Shown piece after piece: positions 13,491 to 22,997 of a DNA stretch of 64,000 nucleotides (its first letter is position 1; every line of letters starts with the position of its first letter). The stretch is from G963662905 sp963662905. GTDB taxonomy: Bacteria > Bacteroidota > Bacteroidia > Bacteroidales > WRLA01. Where the stretch lies: assembly GCA_963662905.2 (NCBI GenBank), contig CAXXFD010000003.1:744001-808000 (forward strand), written 5' to 3'. Made by a program: the position numbers and the translations under genes. The notes below the pieces were generated by a model that did not search any database, was not told where the DNA came from, and saw nothing but the letters and a program-made list of their open reading frames with translations.

Positions 13491-14969
13491 TTATTTTTGG
13501 TAATGTTCAAACAGCATGGCATCAATAGCTTTGCTGCTGGCATTCAAATCGCTTGGACGTGGCGCATTGGCATTGCGCAGATTGCCTTCATCATCAAAAA
13601 GCACATAGCGTGGAATACTGCGCAATTGCAGGTTTTTCATCACATCCTGATAAAGGGGCTGATTCAAAATATAATGCTTTCCGCTCAGTCCGGATATTTG
13701 AATCTGGCGCTGCCATTGGGTTGTATCAGTATCTGTGCTGACAAACACAAAATCCACATCTTTGCCTTTATAATGTTTTTGTAGATGCAATGAAAAAGGT
13801 ATTTCCGCTTTGCAGGGAGCGCACCAGCTGGCCCAAAAATCCATAAAAACAACTTTTCCCGAATGTCGGTCCAGAATATCCTGAAGGGAGTTGACCTGCA
13901 CAGCACCCGGACGCAGGAGATTAAAAACCTCTGTTCCTTCGGGAAGGGGCTTGTTCAGTTCTTTTACAAGATCGGCCTGCTTCTGAACAATAAAAGCGCG
14001 ATATTCATCACCTTCAATTTTATTGAAATATACCTGCATATCATGGAAATAATTGGTATCGTAGGCGTTAAATTTTTCCATAAACAGTTCCGCTATTGCG
14101 ATATCGCGGTCAATGCCAGAGAATGATTTTTCCATCAAATCCTGCTCCTGTTTTTGTGCAGCCTTTTGATCGGGATTGGGTTCCTTAATATTTTTAGAAA
14201 ACAAATAGTAGGAATATTTGCCGATAAAATCGCGGTAGTGCATTGTATTTTTAACTTCATTGGGCACTTTCAGGAAATCGCGGAACGCGGCATCCACCTG
14301 CGATCCTGCATAGGCATCCTTCAGTTCAAAATTATTGCGGCGGAAATGTGTATAAAAATAGTAATAAACCGGTGAGGCTTTGGCAAGCTTGATCATGGCT
14401 TCCTGCATTTCAACAAAATCGGGCTGTAAATGAAATTGTGCTGTATTGGCTTTCAAAAAACTGCTTTCCCTTTGCGCCAGGCTGTCGATTTGGTGCATAA
14501 ATCCCTCAAATGAAAGAATTGGAATCCGGGCCAATACCGTATCCCTGCTGCCATCGTCAAATTCGAGGAATTGTGCTGCAGCATAATTCGCCATGCCCGC
14601 ATCCTTGCCGGTAAATTGGATCGTTTCATCAAATTTCCGGAGATCCACACTAAGCCTGAGGCTGTCTCCGGCGCGGGCCACAAAATTAAAAACCTCACGT
14701 CCGGCCACAAAAGTTGCCGGCTGCAAACCATTAAAATGTGCTGTTATGCAAAAATCACCATTGGCATTGAGTGGCGCCCTGAACTCCTTTGCCTGATAGC
14801 CCAAGATATTCGGCACAGTAAAAATTACCGTATCAACCATGCGTGCAGCATGATCAATATGACCGCACAAACTAAAAACCTTTTCGGGCTTTTGCTTGTT
14901 GGAACAGGAAGAAAGAACTATTGAAACAAGGGCAAAAAGAAAGACGATAGATCGAAATAATTTTTTCAT
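13491..14969 (-). CDS. TlpA-type thioredoxin-fold lipoprotein
   Basis: The 492-residue protein has a lipoprotein signal (hydrophobic residues 6-20, lipobox LSSC). The N-terminal half (about 30-130) resembles the DUF4369-like domain common in Bacteroidota TlpA proteins, and a helical linker follows. The last 140 residues are a thioredoxin fold with VVFMDFWASWCAPCKAEIPF (WCAPC active site) and a cis-Pro region near LRSIPRYVLFDDEG. It is probably a membrane-anchored periplasmic thiol-disulfide oxidoreductase. Its partner is unknown and its position upstream of aroC does not suggest one. Confidence 0.88.
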   Translation of the reverse strand: MKKLFRSIVFLFALVSIVLSSCSNKQKPEKVFSLCGHIDHAARMVDTVIFTVPNILGYQAKEFRAPLNANGDFCITAHFNGLQPATFVAGREVFNFVARAGDSLRLSVDLRKFDETIQFTGKDAGMANYAAAQFLEFDDGSRDTVLARIPILSFEGFMHQIDSLAQRESSFLKANTAQFHLQPDFVEMQEAMIKLAKASPVYYYFYTHFRRNNFELKDAYAGSQVDAAFRDFLKVPNEVKNTMHYRDFIGKYSYYLFSKNIKEPNPDQKAAQKQEQDLMEKSFSGIDRDIAIAELFMEKFNAYDTNYFHDMQVYFNKIEGDEYRAFIVQKQADLVKELNKPLPEGTEVFNLLRPGAVQVNSLQDILDRHSGKVVFMDFWASWCAPCKAEIPFSLHLQKHYKGKDVDFVFVSTDTDTTQWQRQIQISGLSGKHYILNQPLYQDVMKNLQLRSIPRYVLFDDEGNLRNANAPRPSDLNASSKAIDAMLFEHYQK

Positions 14970-15133
14970 AAATCTTATTTATATGATATTCAAATACTTA
15001 TATTAAAAATATTTTGCACTGTTATTCCTGCAAAGCAAAACTACAGACAACCATCAAAGGTGCCGGTGTTTATACTGCAAAGCAAGGATCCTTTTTTTAA
15101 AACAGTTTTAATGTTAAACCTAAACCAATAATC

Positions 15134-17533
15134 ATGACAAAGGCGATTACAAATTTAGTCACAATCTTTTTGCTGGCCATCATCGGCAGCGGATTATCTG
15201 CTCAGGATTTTTCCATCGAAGGCGAATTATACAAGGCCAATGGCGACAGGATTGCCGGAGCAGAAGTACTTATGGTAGCCGGCGATCAAGTGGCTACAGA
15301 AATTACGAATGATCAGGGATTTTACCAACACACTTTTAACGGACTGAATGACAGCACAATGATTCAAGTCAACACCGAAGACGTATGCACCGGTGAGATG
15401 CTTGAGGAAGTTGTTTTTTATTTCCCAAACGGCACTGTATCGGTTGATTTTCTGATGTGCAACAACAATCCTTCAGATTCCTGCATGGCGATGTTTGCCT
15501 GGAATCAAATGGATGGAAACAATATTCAGTTCGAGGACTACAGCATGGGCAACCCAACGGCCTGGCAATGGAATTTTGGTGATGGCGCATCATCAGCAGA
15601 ACAAAATCCTCTGCACCAATACGAAGAAGCCGGTGAATACATTGTTACGCTGGAAATCGAAGGCGAAGATTGTTCCAGTGCTACCGAAATGTGGATTCTT
15701 GTGGGAGACAGCATCTGGCCTCCAAACGATAGCTGCATGGCGATGTTCGAATGGTATCATTTGGACGGCATGAATGTGCAGTTTATGGACTACAGCATGG
15801 GCAACCCAACGGCCTGGCAATGGAATTTTGGTGATGGCGCATCATCAGCAGAACAAAATCCGGTACATCAATACGAAGAAGCCGGTGAATACATTGTTAC
15901 GCTGGAAATCGAAGGCGAAGATTGTTCCAGTGCTACCGAAATGTGGATTCTTGTGGGAGACAGCATCTGGCCTCCAAACGATAGTTGCATGGCGATGTTC
16001 GAATGGTATCATTTGGACGGCATGAATGTGCAGTTTATGGACTACAGCATGGGCAACCCAACGGCCTGGGTATGGTATTTTGGTGATGGCGCATCATCAA
16101 TAGAACAAAGCCCGCTGCATCAATACCAGGAAACAGGTGAATACATTGTTACACTGGAAATTCAAGGCGAAGATTGCTTCAGTGCTACCGAAATGAGGGT
16201 TCTTGTTGGCGACAGCATCTGGCCTCCAATTGGTTGCGAAGCCTATTACACCTACGAACCATTAAGCGAAACCAGTGTACAGTTTTACGACCTGAGTGAA
16301 GGTGATGACATAGAATATTACAGCTGGGATTTTGGAGATGGAGCAACATCCGATGAGCAAAACCCAATGCACGAATATGCCGCATCCGGAATTTATCCGG
16401 TATTCCTCACCATCAGTGGAGACTCCTGCCAAAGCGTATATGGTATGGATATTATCGTTGGCGACAGCATCTGGCCTCCAAACGATTCCTGCATGGCCAT
16501 GTTTGCCTGGGTTCAGGATGAAGAAAGCCTGGAAGTTTCTTTTGAAGACCTCAGCATGGGCAATCCAAGCCGATGGCAATGGGATTTCGGTGACGGCAAC
16601 ACATCGAGCGAGCAAAATCCGGTACATCAATATGCGGAAGAAGGTATTCATTTAGTGCACCTTATGGCCGGAAACGATGATTGTTCCAGCGAAATTTATA
16701 TGGACATTTTTGTCGGCAATTACTGGTGGCCACAAGATTGCCAGGCGATGTTCTACCCCTACCTCGATTCGGCAAATTACCTGACCGTACATTTTATGAA
16801 CGAATCATTTGGCGGTGAAGAATATCTTTGGGATTTTGGTGATGGCGCAACAAGTACAGAAGAAAATCCGGTACACACCTACGCTCAGGAAGGTGAATAC
16901 ATCATCACCTTAAGCATCAGCAGCGACTCCTGCGAAAGCACTTTCAGCATGGACATGATGCTCAATTCCGACTGGATGCAAGGAGATTATCAGGCATTGT
17001 TCTATCCGGAAATGGTGCATACCAACAGCTTCATTTTCCACGATATGTCCATTCCTGCGGATCAGATCAGTGGCTGGAGCTGGGATTTCGGCGATGGAAA
17101 TACATCAACGGAACAAAACCCGGAACACAGCTATGCCACTGCAGGCAATTATGTGGTCAATCTGGAAGTAAGCGTAAGCGGTGAGCGCAACAGCCGCATG
17201 TATGCAGTAGAACTCAATTCCGAGACCGGAGATTTTACAGGGATGATGAATATTGTCACTTCAGTGGATGAAAAGCAAGGCCCGCTGAATACGGCAATTT
17301 ATCCCAATCCGGTAAAAGACCAGCTCAGCTACAGCTTTAGCAGTAAGGAAGGAGCAAGGGCCGAAGTACGCATCCTCAACATTGCAGGACAATTAATCCA
17401 GGCAGAACAAATCAATGTGACCAGCGGCAACAACCAGGGACGTATTGATGTAAACAGCCTCAACAATGGTGTTTACTTGCTCGAAATCCGCTATGCTGAG
17501 GGTTCATCAGAAACAATAAGATTTATTAAATAG
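15134..17533 (+). CDS. PKD-repeat surface protein with T9SS type A sorting domain
   Basis: The 799-residue protein has a signal peptide (1-23, cut after SAQ). A carboxypeptidase-regulatory-like beta domain follows (about 25-110, with AEVLMVAGDQVATEITNDQG), then about seven PKD domains (each with W-[DN]-FGDG and QNP-x-H-x-Y). The C-terminal domain (about 725-799) has IYPNPVKDQLSY, ILNIAGQLIQ and NNGVYLLEIRY, the hallmark of T9SS type A cargo. The protein should cross the outer membrane and be anchored or released there. The first four PKD units repeat at exactly 252 bp (84 aa), and units 1-3 are nearly identical in DNA. Confidence 0.9.
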   Translation: MTKAITNLVTIFLLAIIGSGLSAQDFSIEGELYKANGDRIAGAEVLMVAGDQVATEITNDQGFYQHTFNGLNDSTMIQVNTEDVCTGEMLEEVVFYFPNGTVSVDFLMCNNNPSDSCMAMFAWNQMDGNNIQFEDYSMGNPTAWQWNFGDGASSAEQNPLHQYEEAGEYIVTLEIEGEDCSSATEMWILVGDSIWPPNDSCMAMFEWYHLDGMNVQFMDYSMGNPTAWQWNFGDGASSAEQNPVHQYEEAGEYIVTLEIEGEDCSSATEMWILVGDSIWPPNDSCMAMFEWYHLDGMNVQFMDYSMGNPTAWVWYFGDGASSIEQSPLHQYQETGEYIVTLEIQGEDCFSATEMRVLVGDSIWPPIGCEAYYTYEPLSETSVQFYDLSEGDDIEYYSWDFGDGATSDEQNPMHEYAASGIYPVFLTISGDSCQSVYGMDIIVGDSIWPPNDSCMAMFAWVQDEESLEVSFEDLSMGNPSRWQWDFGDGNTSSEQNPVHQYAEEGIHLVHLMAGNDDCSSEIYMDIFVGNYWWPQDCQAMFYPYLDSANYLTVHFMNESFGGEEYLWDFGDGATSTEENPVHTYAQEGEYIITLSISSDSCESTFSMDMMLNSDWMQGDYQALFYPEMVHTNSFIFHDMSIPADQISGWSWDFGDGNTSTEQNPEHSYATAGNYVVNLEVSVSGERNSRMYAVELNSETGDFTGMMNIVTSVDEKQGPLNTAIYPNPVKDQLSYSFSSKEGARAEVRILNIAGQLIQAEQINVTSGNNQGRIDVNSLNNGVYLLEIRYAEGSSETIRFIK
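15455..16462 (+). repeat. Tandem 252-bp coding repeats (PKD units)
   Basis: The segment GACAGCATCTGGCCTCCAA recurs at 15707, 15959, 16211 and 16463, exactly 252 bp apart, with long nearly identical DNA between the first occurrences. Each unit encodes one PKD domain plus a VGDSIWPP linker. The homogeneity at DNA level points to recent duplication or gene conversion. Confidence 0.85.
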
Positions 17534-17570
17534 AAGGCTCGTTTTTAAAGGGAACTTGTTTTATTATCAG

Positions 17571-17601
17571 AAGGGCTGTCTGTTCAAGGCAGCCCTTTTT
17601 T
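17571..17601 (+). terminator. Rho-independent terminator after the PKD protein gene
   Basis: GGGCTGTCT and AGGCAGCCC form a GC-rich stem around TTCA, followed by a run of T. It lies about 40 bp after the stop at 17533. Confidence 0.8.
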
Positions 17602-17631
17602 GGGTATAGAAGTGAATTCTGATTAATTTTG
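17599..17631 (+). promoter_or_regulatory. Bacteroidota-type promoter for the SMR transporter gene
   Basis: TTTG at 17599-17602 and TAATTTTG at 17624-17631 are 21 bp apart, as in Bacteroidota sigma-ABfr promoters. The -33 box overlaps the T-run of the upstream terminator. The leader to the ATG at 17685 is about 45 nt. Confidence 0.55.
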
Positions 17632-17684
17632 CACAGAAGGCATATGCAGGCTTTTTGCCGCAAAACATTTTAACCTGAATAATT

Positions 17685-18002
17685 ATGAACTGGATCGTCC
17701 TCATCATCGCCGGGATATTTGAAATTGGCTGGCCATTAGGTTTTAAACTATCTCAAACAATGCCAACGAAGCTTCCATGGATTATAATGTCAGTGATTTC
17801 CATGGCATTAAGCGGATATTTTTTATGGGTGGCACAAAAAAGCATTCCCATTGGCACGGCCTATGCGGTTTGGACCGGCATTGGTGCAGTAGGCACATTA
17901 TTGGTAGGCATTGTGTTCTTTGGCGATTCGGCCAACATCTGGCGCATGCTTTCTGCCACACTGATTGTAACAGGCATTGTAGGGTTGAAGCTGGCACATT
18001 GA
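17685..18002 (+). CDS. sugE: SMR family guanidinium exporter (SugE/Gdx type)
   Basis: The 105-residue protein has four membrane helices, the length and layout of small multidrug resistance transporters. The conserved proton/substrate Glu sits in helix 1 (IAGIFEIGWPLGFKLS). The signature AQKSIPIGTAYAVWTGIGAV at the second/third helix is that of the SugE/Gdx branch, which exports guanidinium rather than lipophilic drugs; it would act as an antiparallel dimer in the inner membrane. The gene is monocistronic, with its own promoter. No guanidine (ykkC-type) riboswitch is recognised in the short leader. Confidence 0.88.
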   Translation: MNWIVLIIAGIFEIGWPLGFKLSQTMPTKLPWIIMSVISMALSGYFLWVAQKSIPIGTAYAVWTGIGAVGTLLVGIVFFGDSANIWRMLSATLIVTGIVGLKLAH

Positions 18003-18219
18003 TTGAGAAAAGCTAACACTTTCTTAAAACCAATATTGAAATTAATCTCCCTAATTTATTAAAATTCAGCGTAATTACTTGCGACACCAACTGTCGTATG
18101 CTGAAACAGCCCGACCAGTAAAAAGGTTAAAATGCATGATTTTAAACTTTGACAAATCGCAACAAGAACAATAACCATTAACCTCTCCCAATTTTTTCTT
18201 ACTTTTAACCTCCGTTTAA

Positions 18220-18248
18220 TTTAGATTAAATCAGAATGAGTACGTTTG
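18220..18248 (+). promoter_or_regulatory. Possible promoter overlapping the pullulanase start
   Basis: TTTA at 18220-18223 and TACGTTTG at 18241-18248 (17 bp apart) resemble -33/-7 boxes. If used, transcription would begin after the upstream ATG at 18236 and leave only about 8 nt before the ATG at 18263, so it favours the later start. Confidence 0.35.
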
Positions 18249-18262
18249 CAAAAAATTTGTTT

Positions 18263-20263
18263 ATGAAGAAGGTTGTGATGATTATGATTTCGGTGGCTTT
18301 AATGGCTGCCTGTACGTCGAAAAAGATGAGTGAAATGCCTTTTGATGAATATCCCGTGTATGAAGGCGCTGACCTGGGTGTGGTTTATACGCCCAAAATG
18401 ACAAGTTTCCGCCTGTGGTCTCCGGCTGCTGATGCGGTAAAACTGCATTTTTACGATAATGGCGAAAAGGGCGAGCCCATCGAAAGCATTGATATGAAGA
18501 AAGATAGTGATGGAACCTGGCTGTATATCGCCAATGAGGATATGAACGGCCGTTTTTATACCTTTCAGGTGCAGCAGGATGGCGAATGGCTTCATGAATC
18601 AGCAGGGCCATACGCCAAAGCTGTGGGCGTAAACGGTATGCGCGCCTATGTGGCCGATTTCGATTCCATCAAACCCGAAGGCTGGGATGGCGACCGTGGC
18701 CCGAAATACCGGAATATGAACGATATTGTCCTTTACGAACTGCATGTGCGCGATATTTCCTCGCATCCATCCTCCGGACTGGAAAATGTCGGAACTTTTA
18801 AAGGTCTGGTGGAAAAATGGGGCAAAAGCCCGGATGATCTCAGCACGGGCATCGACCATATGAAAGAACTGGGCATTACGCATGTGCATATTTTACCGGC
18901 TTTCGATTACCGCTCCATCGACGAAACCCGCCCCAAAGGCGAAAAGTACAACTGGGGCTATGACCCGCAGAACTATAATGTGCCCGAAGGAAGCTATTCA
19001 TCGGATCCTTACAATCCTGAGACGCGCATCATGGAATTCCGCGAAATGGTCAAAGCTTTCCACGATAACGGAATTGGCGTCATCATGGATGTGGTATATA
19101 ACCATACAGGCTATGGCGATGAATCTGTGTTTAATTTGAGCGTGCCCGGATATTACTACCGCCACAACGAAGACGGAAGCTACAGTAATTCATCGGGTTG
19201 CGGAAACGAAACCGCATCGGAACGCCCGATGGTCCGTAAATATATGATCGAATCCCTGAAACACTGGGCGGACACATATCATATTGACGGATTTCGCTTC
19301 GATTTGATGGGCATACACGATATCGAAACCATGAATGCGATCAATGAAGAGCTGAACCAGCATCCCTGGCGCAAAAAATACATCCTCTACGGAGAAGGCT
19401 GGACAGCAGGCGATTCGCCGCTTCCGGTAGAAAAACGCGCACTTAAGGCCCATACGAACGAACTGAAAAATGTTGCCGCTTTTTCGGATGACCTCCGTGA
19501 TGGCGTAAAAGGCCACTGGAGCAATGTGGAAGAGCAGGGTTTTGTAAGCGGAAAAGAAGGCATGGAAGAAAGCATCAAATTTGGTGTGGTGGGCGCAACG
19601 CATCATCCGGATATCGATTATTCTTTGGTAAATTATTCAGATACAGCATGGTCGCCATCGCCGCAACAGAGCGTTAATTATGTGAGCTGCCATGATAATA
19701 ATACGCTTTACGATAAATTGAAGATTTCGAATCCGGAAGCTTCGGAAGCAGAAATCAAAAAAATGCACAAACTGGCCAACACCATTGTACTGACCAGCCA
19801 GGCCGTACCTTTCCTGCATGCCGGCGTGGAGATGATGCGCACCAAACTGGGCGTCGAAAATTCCTACGAAAGCCCCGACAGTATCAATCAAATCGACTGG
19901 AACTGGAAAAAACAGCATTACGATGTGTTTGAATATTATCGCGACCTGATCAGCCTGCGCAAAAACCATCCGGCATTCCGTATGCCTACTACCGAAATGT
20001 TAGCTGAAAAACTCCATTTTATCAATGAGCTGCCCGCCAATATGGTAGGATATACCATTGAAGCCAATGCCAATGAAGACACCTGGGGCGAAATCCTGGT
20101 AGTGTTCAACGGTAATGAAAAAACGGAAAAAATCGACTTTCCGGAAGGCAAATGGAATATCGTTCTGGAAGATGGGAAAATAAACGAAAGCGGTCTGCGT
20201 ACATTCTCAGGTAAGGACATCAAAATAGCCGGAAGGTCAGCTTTGATAGCGGTAAAACAATAA
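18263..20263 (+). CDS. pulA: Type I pullulanase (GH13), lipoprotein
   Basis: The 666-residue protein begins with a lipoprotein signal (MKKVVMIMISVALMAAC, lipobox LMAAC). An N-terminal CBM48-like beta domain (about 40-140) precedes the GH13 barrel. Diagnostic type I pullulanase motif YNWGYDPQNYNVPEG is near residue 230. The catalytic nucleophile lies in DGFRFDLMG (Asp347), the acid/base in YGEGW (Glu378), and the transition-state Asp in SCHDNNTLYDK. It should cleave alpha-1,6 bonds of pullulan or branched dextrins at the cell envelope. The Met at 18263 is chosen over 18236 because it gives a clean lipoprotein signal. The branching enzyme gene follows 100 bp downstream. Confidence 0.9.
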   Translation: MKKVVMIMISVALMAACTSKKMSEMPFDEYPVYEGADLGVVYTPKMTSFRLWSPAADAVKLHFYDNGEKGEPIESIDMKKDSDGTWLYIANEDMNGRFYTFQVQQDGEWLHESAGPYAKAVGVNGMRAYVADFDSIKPEGWDGDRGPKYRNMNDIVLYELHVRDISSHPSSGLENVGTFKGLVEKWGKSPDDLSTGIDHMKELGITHVHILPAFDYRSIDETRPKGEKYNWGYDPQNYNVPEGSYSSDPYNPETRIMEFREMVKAFHDNGIGVIMDVVYNHTGYGDESVFNLSVPGYYYRHNEDGSYSNSSGCGNETASERPMVRKYMIESLKHWADTYHIDGFRFDLMGIHDIETMNAINEELNQHPWRKKYILYGEGWTAGDSPLPVEKRALKAHTNELKNVAAFSDDLRDGVKGHWSNVEEQGFVSGKEGMEESIKFGVVGATHHPDIDYSLVNYSDTAWSPSPQQSVNYVSCHDNNTLYDKLKISNPEASEAEIKKMHKLANTIVLTSQAVPFLHAGVEMMRTKLGVENSYESPDSINQIDWNWKKQHYDVFEYYRDLISLRKNHPAFRMPTTEMLAEKLHFINELPANMVGYTIEANANEDTWGEILVVFNGNEKTEKIDFPEGKWNIVLEDGKINESGLRTFSGKDIKIAGRSALIAVKQ

Positions 20264-20275
20264 ACTTTTTCAACG

Positions 20276-20319
20276 AACAAACTTTCCCATAATTCTAAAA
20301 CTTTGGGAAAGTTTGTTTT
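20276..20319 (+). terminator. Hairpin between pullulanase and branching enzyme genes
   Basis: Perfect 14-base arms (20276-20289 and 20304-20317, AACAAACTTTCCCA and its complement) enclose a 14-base loop. The U-run is short, so it may be a partial terminator or an mRNA-stabilising hairpin inside an operon. Confidence 0.6.
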
Positions 20320-20365
20320 ACCAAAAACAGATTTTAAAACATATTAATTAACCTTTTAAAACATT

Positions 20366-22393
20366 ATGGGAAACGATTTTAAGAAATTAAAGATTGTGAA
20401 GGATGACGCGTGGTTGGAACCCGTTGCCCGTGAAGTTTACGAACGTTATGAGCGCTATCTGACGCGCAAAAAACAAATTGAAAATGAATATGGCAGCCTG
20501 CTGAAATTTGCCGATGCGCACAACTATTTTGGCATCCACTACAGCAGCACGGATAAAGGCTGGTACTACCGTGAATGGGCACCACGAGCACGTGACCTCT
20601 ACTTTTTTGGTGATTTCAATAATTGGCAAAGAACGAGCCACCGCATGGAGCTGAAAGAAAACGGCGTATGGGAAATTTTTCTTCCCGAAGAAATTTATGC
20701 CGACCGTTTGGTGCACGAATCGCGCGTAAAAGTATTGGTACATGGCGAAAACGGCTGGTACGAGCGTATTCCGGTATATATCACCCGTGTGGTGCAAGAC
20801 GAGGAAACCAAGGTGTTTTCCGGTCAGTTGTGGTTTCCCGAAAAGAAATTCAACTGGCGTGGTGATAAATTCTCCATCGGCCAACTGGATGAGCTGTACA
20901 TTTACGAATGTCATGTGGGCATGGCGCAGGAAAAAGAAGCTGTGGGCACTTATATTGAATTTGCTGAAAATATACTGCCCCGCATCAAAGCCCAGGGCTA
21001 TAATGCCATTCAGATGATGGCTGTGGCCGAACATCCGTATTACGGATCTTTTGGTTATCATGTGAGTAATTTCTTTGCGCCATCATCACGCTTTGGTACG
21101 CCCGAAGAACTAAAAGCGCTCATCAAAAAAGCGCACAGCATGGGCATTGCAGTCATTATGGACATTGTGCATTCGCATACGGTAAAAAATTTCCTGGAGG
21201 GCATCAACGAATTTGATGGCCAGCCCGGGCTTTACCTGCATGAAGGCGAGCGGGGCGACCATCCCTCATGGGACAGCAAATTGTTCAATTACGGCAAAAC
21301 CGAGGTGCTGCGCTTCCTGCTTTCCAATGTAAAATACTGGATGCGCGAATTCCATTTCGACGGTTTCCGTTTCGATGGCGTGACAAGTATGCTCTATTTC
21401 CACCATGGATATATCAGCGACTGGAACCAGGATGCATTTTTCCGCGATGGCGTGGAATGGGATGCCATTACGTATATGCAGCTGGCCAATGCGCTCATCA
21501 AGCAAGTCAACCGCCATGCGGTAAGTATTGCCGAAGATGTGAGCGGCATGCCCGGACTGTGCAATCCAACCAAACACGGTGGAATCGGTTTTGATTACCG
21601 CCTCGGCATGGGCATTCCCGATTACTGGACCAAAGTGCTCAAAGAAAAGAAAGACGAAGAATGGAATGTCTGGGAGCTTTGGGATGTAATGGTGAACCGA
21701 AAATTTGATATCAAAACCGTTGCTTACGCCGAATCACACGATCAGGCTCTGGTGGGTGATAAAACCCTGGCTTTTCAGTTGATGGATGCAAATATGTACG
21801 ACCATATGGGCGTGGATGACCATAATTTGACTACAGAACGTGGCGTATCTATGCATAAAATTATCCGTTTCTTTACACTTACTTTGGGCGGGGAAGCCTG
21901 GCTCAATTTTATGGGCAATGAATTTGGACATCCCGAATGGATTGATTTTCCACGCGAAGGCAATAACTGGAGCCATTGGTATGCCCGCAGGCAATGGTCG
22001 CTGGTGGACAATCCAAACCTGAAATATAAATTCCTGAATGAATTTGATAAGGATATGCTGGCATTGGTGCAAGACAACAAAATCCTGAGCGCAGGCTATC
22101 CGCGACAGCTTTGGATGGACGACTGGCATAAAACCATTGTTTTTGAGCGCAACGGGCTGGTGTTTACTTTTAATTTCCATATCAATATTTCTCCGGAAAG
22201 CTACGAAGTTCCTGTGCCAACAGAAGGTAATTACCAGGTGGTTTTCAGCTCTGATGCACCCGCTTATGGTGGCTATGGCCGCCTGGATGCTGATGTGCTT
22301 TATCCTGCTGAAAAAGATGCTGATGGCAACTGGAAAATCAAAATCTACAATATTAACCGGACAGCTCTAGTATTTAAGCGGGTTGAAGCGTAG
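20366..22393 (+). CDS. glgB: 1,4-alpha-glucan branching enzyme (GH13_8-like)
   Basis: The 675-residue enzyme adds alpha-1,6 branches to glucans. The N-terminal CBM48 domain (about 45-150) includes YYREWAPRARDLYFFGDFNN. In the barrel, YGSFGYHVSNFFAPSSRFGT, MDIVHSH, DGFRFDGVTSML (nucleophile Asp337), IAEDVSGMPGL (acid/base Glu390) and AESHDQALVGDKT match the branching enzyme family, specifically the shorter eukaryote-like branch (the SRFGTPEE and FMGNEFGHPEWIDFPR motifs). No signal peptide is present, so it is cytoplasmic, whereas the pullulanase upstream is an envelope lipoprotein. Confidence 0.93.
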   Translation: MGNDFKKLKIVKDDAWLEPVAREVYERYERYLTRKKQIENEYGSLLKFADAHNYFGIHYSSTDKGWYYREWAPRARDLYFFGDFNNWQRTSHRMELKENGVWEIFLPEEIYADRLVHESRVKVLVHGENGWYERIPVYITRVVQDEETKVFSGQLWFPEKKFNWRGDKFSIGQLDELYIYECHVGMAQEKEAVGTYIEFAENILPRIKAQGYNAIQMMAVAEHPYYGSFGYHVSNFFAPSSRFGTPEELKALIKKAHSMGIAVIMDIVHSHTVKNFLEGINEFDGQPGLYLHEGERGDHPSWDSKLFNYGKTEVLRFLLSNVKYWMREFHFDGFRFDGVTSMLYFHHGYISDWNQDAFFRDGVEWDAITYMQLANALIKQVNRHAVSIAEDVSGMPGLCNPTKHGGIGFDYRLGMGIPDYWTKVLKEKKDEEWNVWELWDVMVNRKFDIKTVAYAESHDQALVGDKTLAFQLMDANMYDHMGVDDHNLTTERGVSMHKIIRFFTLTLGGEAWLNFMGNEFGHPEWIDFPREGNNWSHWYARRQWSLVDNPNLKYKFLNEFDKDMLALVQDNKILSAGYPRQLWMDDWHKTIVFERNGLVFTFNFHINISPESYEVPVPTEGNYQVVFSSDAPAYGGYGRLDADVLYPAEKDADGNWKIKIYNINRTALVFKRVEA

Positions 22394-22420
22394 ATAATTT
22401 GTTGGTCAAAATGCGAAATG

Positions 22421-22444
22421 GGACTCCTTGGGAGTCCTTATTTT
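22421..22444 (+). terminator. Terminator after glgB
   Basis: GGACTCC and GGAGTCC pair around TTG, followed by TTATTTT, 27 bp after the glgB stop. Confidence 0.75.
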
Positions 22445-22556
22445 CAACTGAAAATGTAGCATACAAATAAAATTCCGGGCTATGCACTTATTATAAAAGC
22501 TGTATTCTAAATAACGGATGATTGTCAAGATTATATGTTTTATTCAAAAAAGCTTA

Positions 22557-22691
22557 TAGATTTCTTAGTCGGCAATGCCTTTCAGGTATAAACCTCCATC
22601 GAAATGACCCACCCCCTGCTTCCTGACAATAAAAAAACGGTCATTTCGACCAAAACACAAAGCAAAGCAGAGTGTTGCCGGGAGAAATCTA
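22557..22691. repeat. Foldback (imperfect inverted) element, 135 bp
   Basis: The ends TAGATTTCT (22557-22565) and AGAAATCTA (22683-22691) are complementary, and an inner perfect pair TCGAAATGACC (22599-22609) / GGTCATTTCGA (22639-22649) lies inside. CGGCAA and TTGCCG add a further match between. It resembles dispersed GTCATTTCGACC…GAGAAATCT repeats seen in many Bacteroidota intergenic regions. No gene is visible in it. Confidence 0.6.
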
Positions 22692-22831
22692 AATTTCCTT
22701 ATAAACTTATGTAAATAAGTTATTTGTATATGAGACCGGTCGTAATTCGATGATTTTTAATTATCTGATCCATTGGTAATTGTGCTGTGAATTAACCTAT
22801 ATTTAGATTACAGCCATTATAAAATGTAGTC

Positions 22832-22884
22832 ATTTCGGGGATAATTATAATGTTAAAATAAAATATTATAATTATCCCCGAAAT
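22832..22884. repeat. Perfect 20-bp-arm hairpin
   Basis: The arm 22832-22851 (starting ATTTCGGGGATAATT) is repeated as its exact complement at 22865-22884 around a 13-base AT loop. It is not followed by a T-run and lies about 400 bp from the nearest gene, so it is not an obvious terminator. Confidence 0.7.
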
Positions 22885-22997
22885 ACCATTTAGTGCCACA
22901 CTTTTCAGTACAATAGACGAAAATCAAGCAACAGGTGACTACTTTTTCAAAGATTAGTTGAACAAGCAGTTTTTCATGAGCCCGTCAAATATAAATA

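Noticed and set aside
15455..16462. Regular repeats as a CRISPR array
   Set aside because: The unit is 252 bp, in frame and encodes PKD domains; no short repeat/spacer pattern is present anywhere in the window.
17534..17684. Guanidine riboswitch before the SugE-type gene
   Set aside because: The leader is too short after the terminator and promoter, and the conserved ykkC-type segments are not seen.
20387..21061. 224-codon minus-strand frame
   Set aside because: It is antisense to the branching enzyme gene, whose catalytic motifs are intact.
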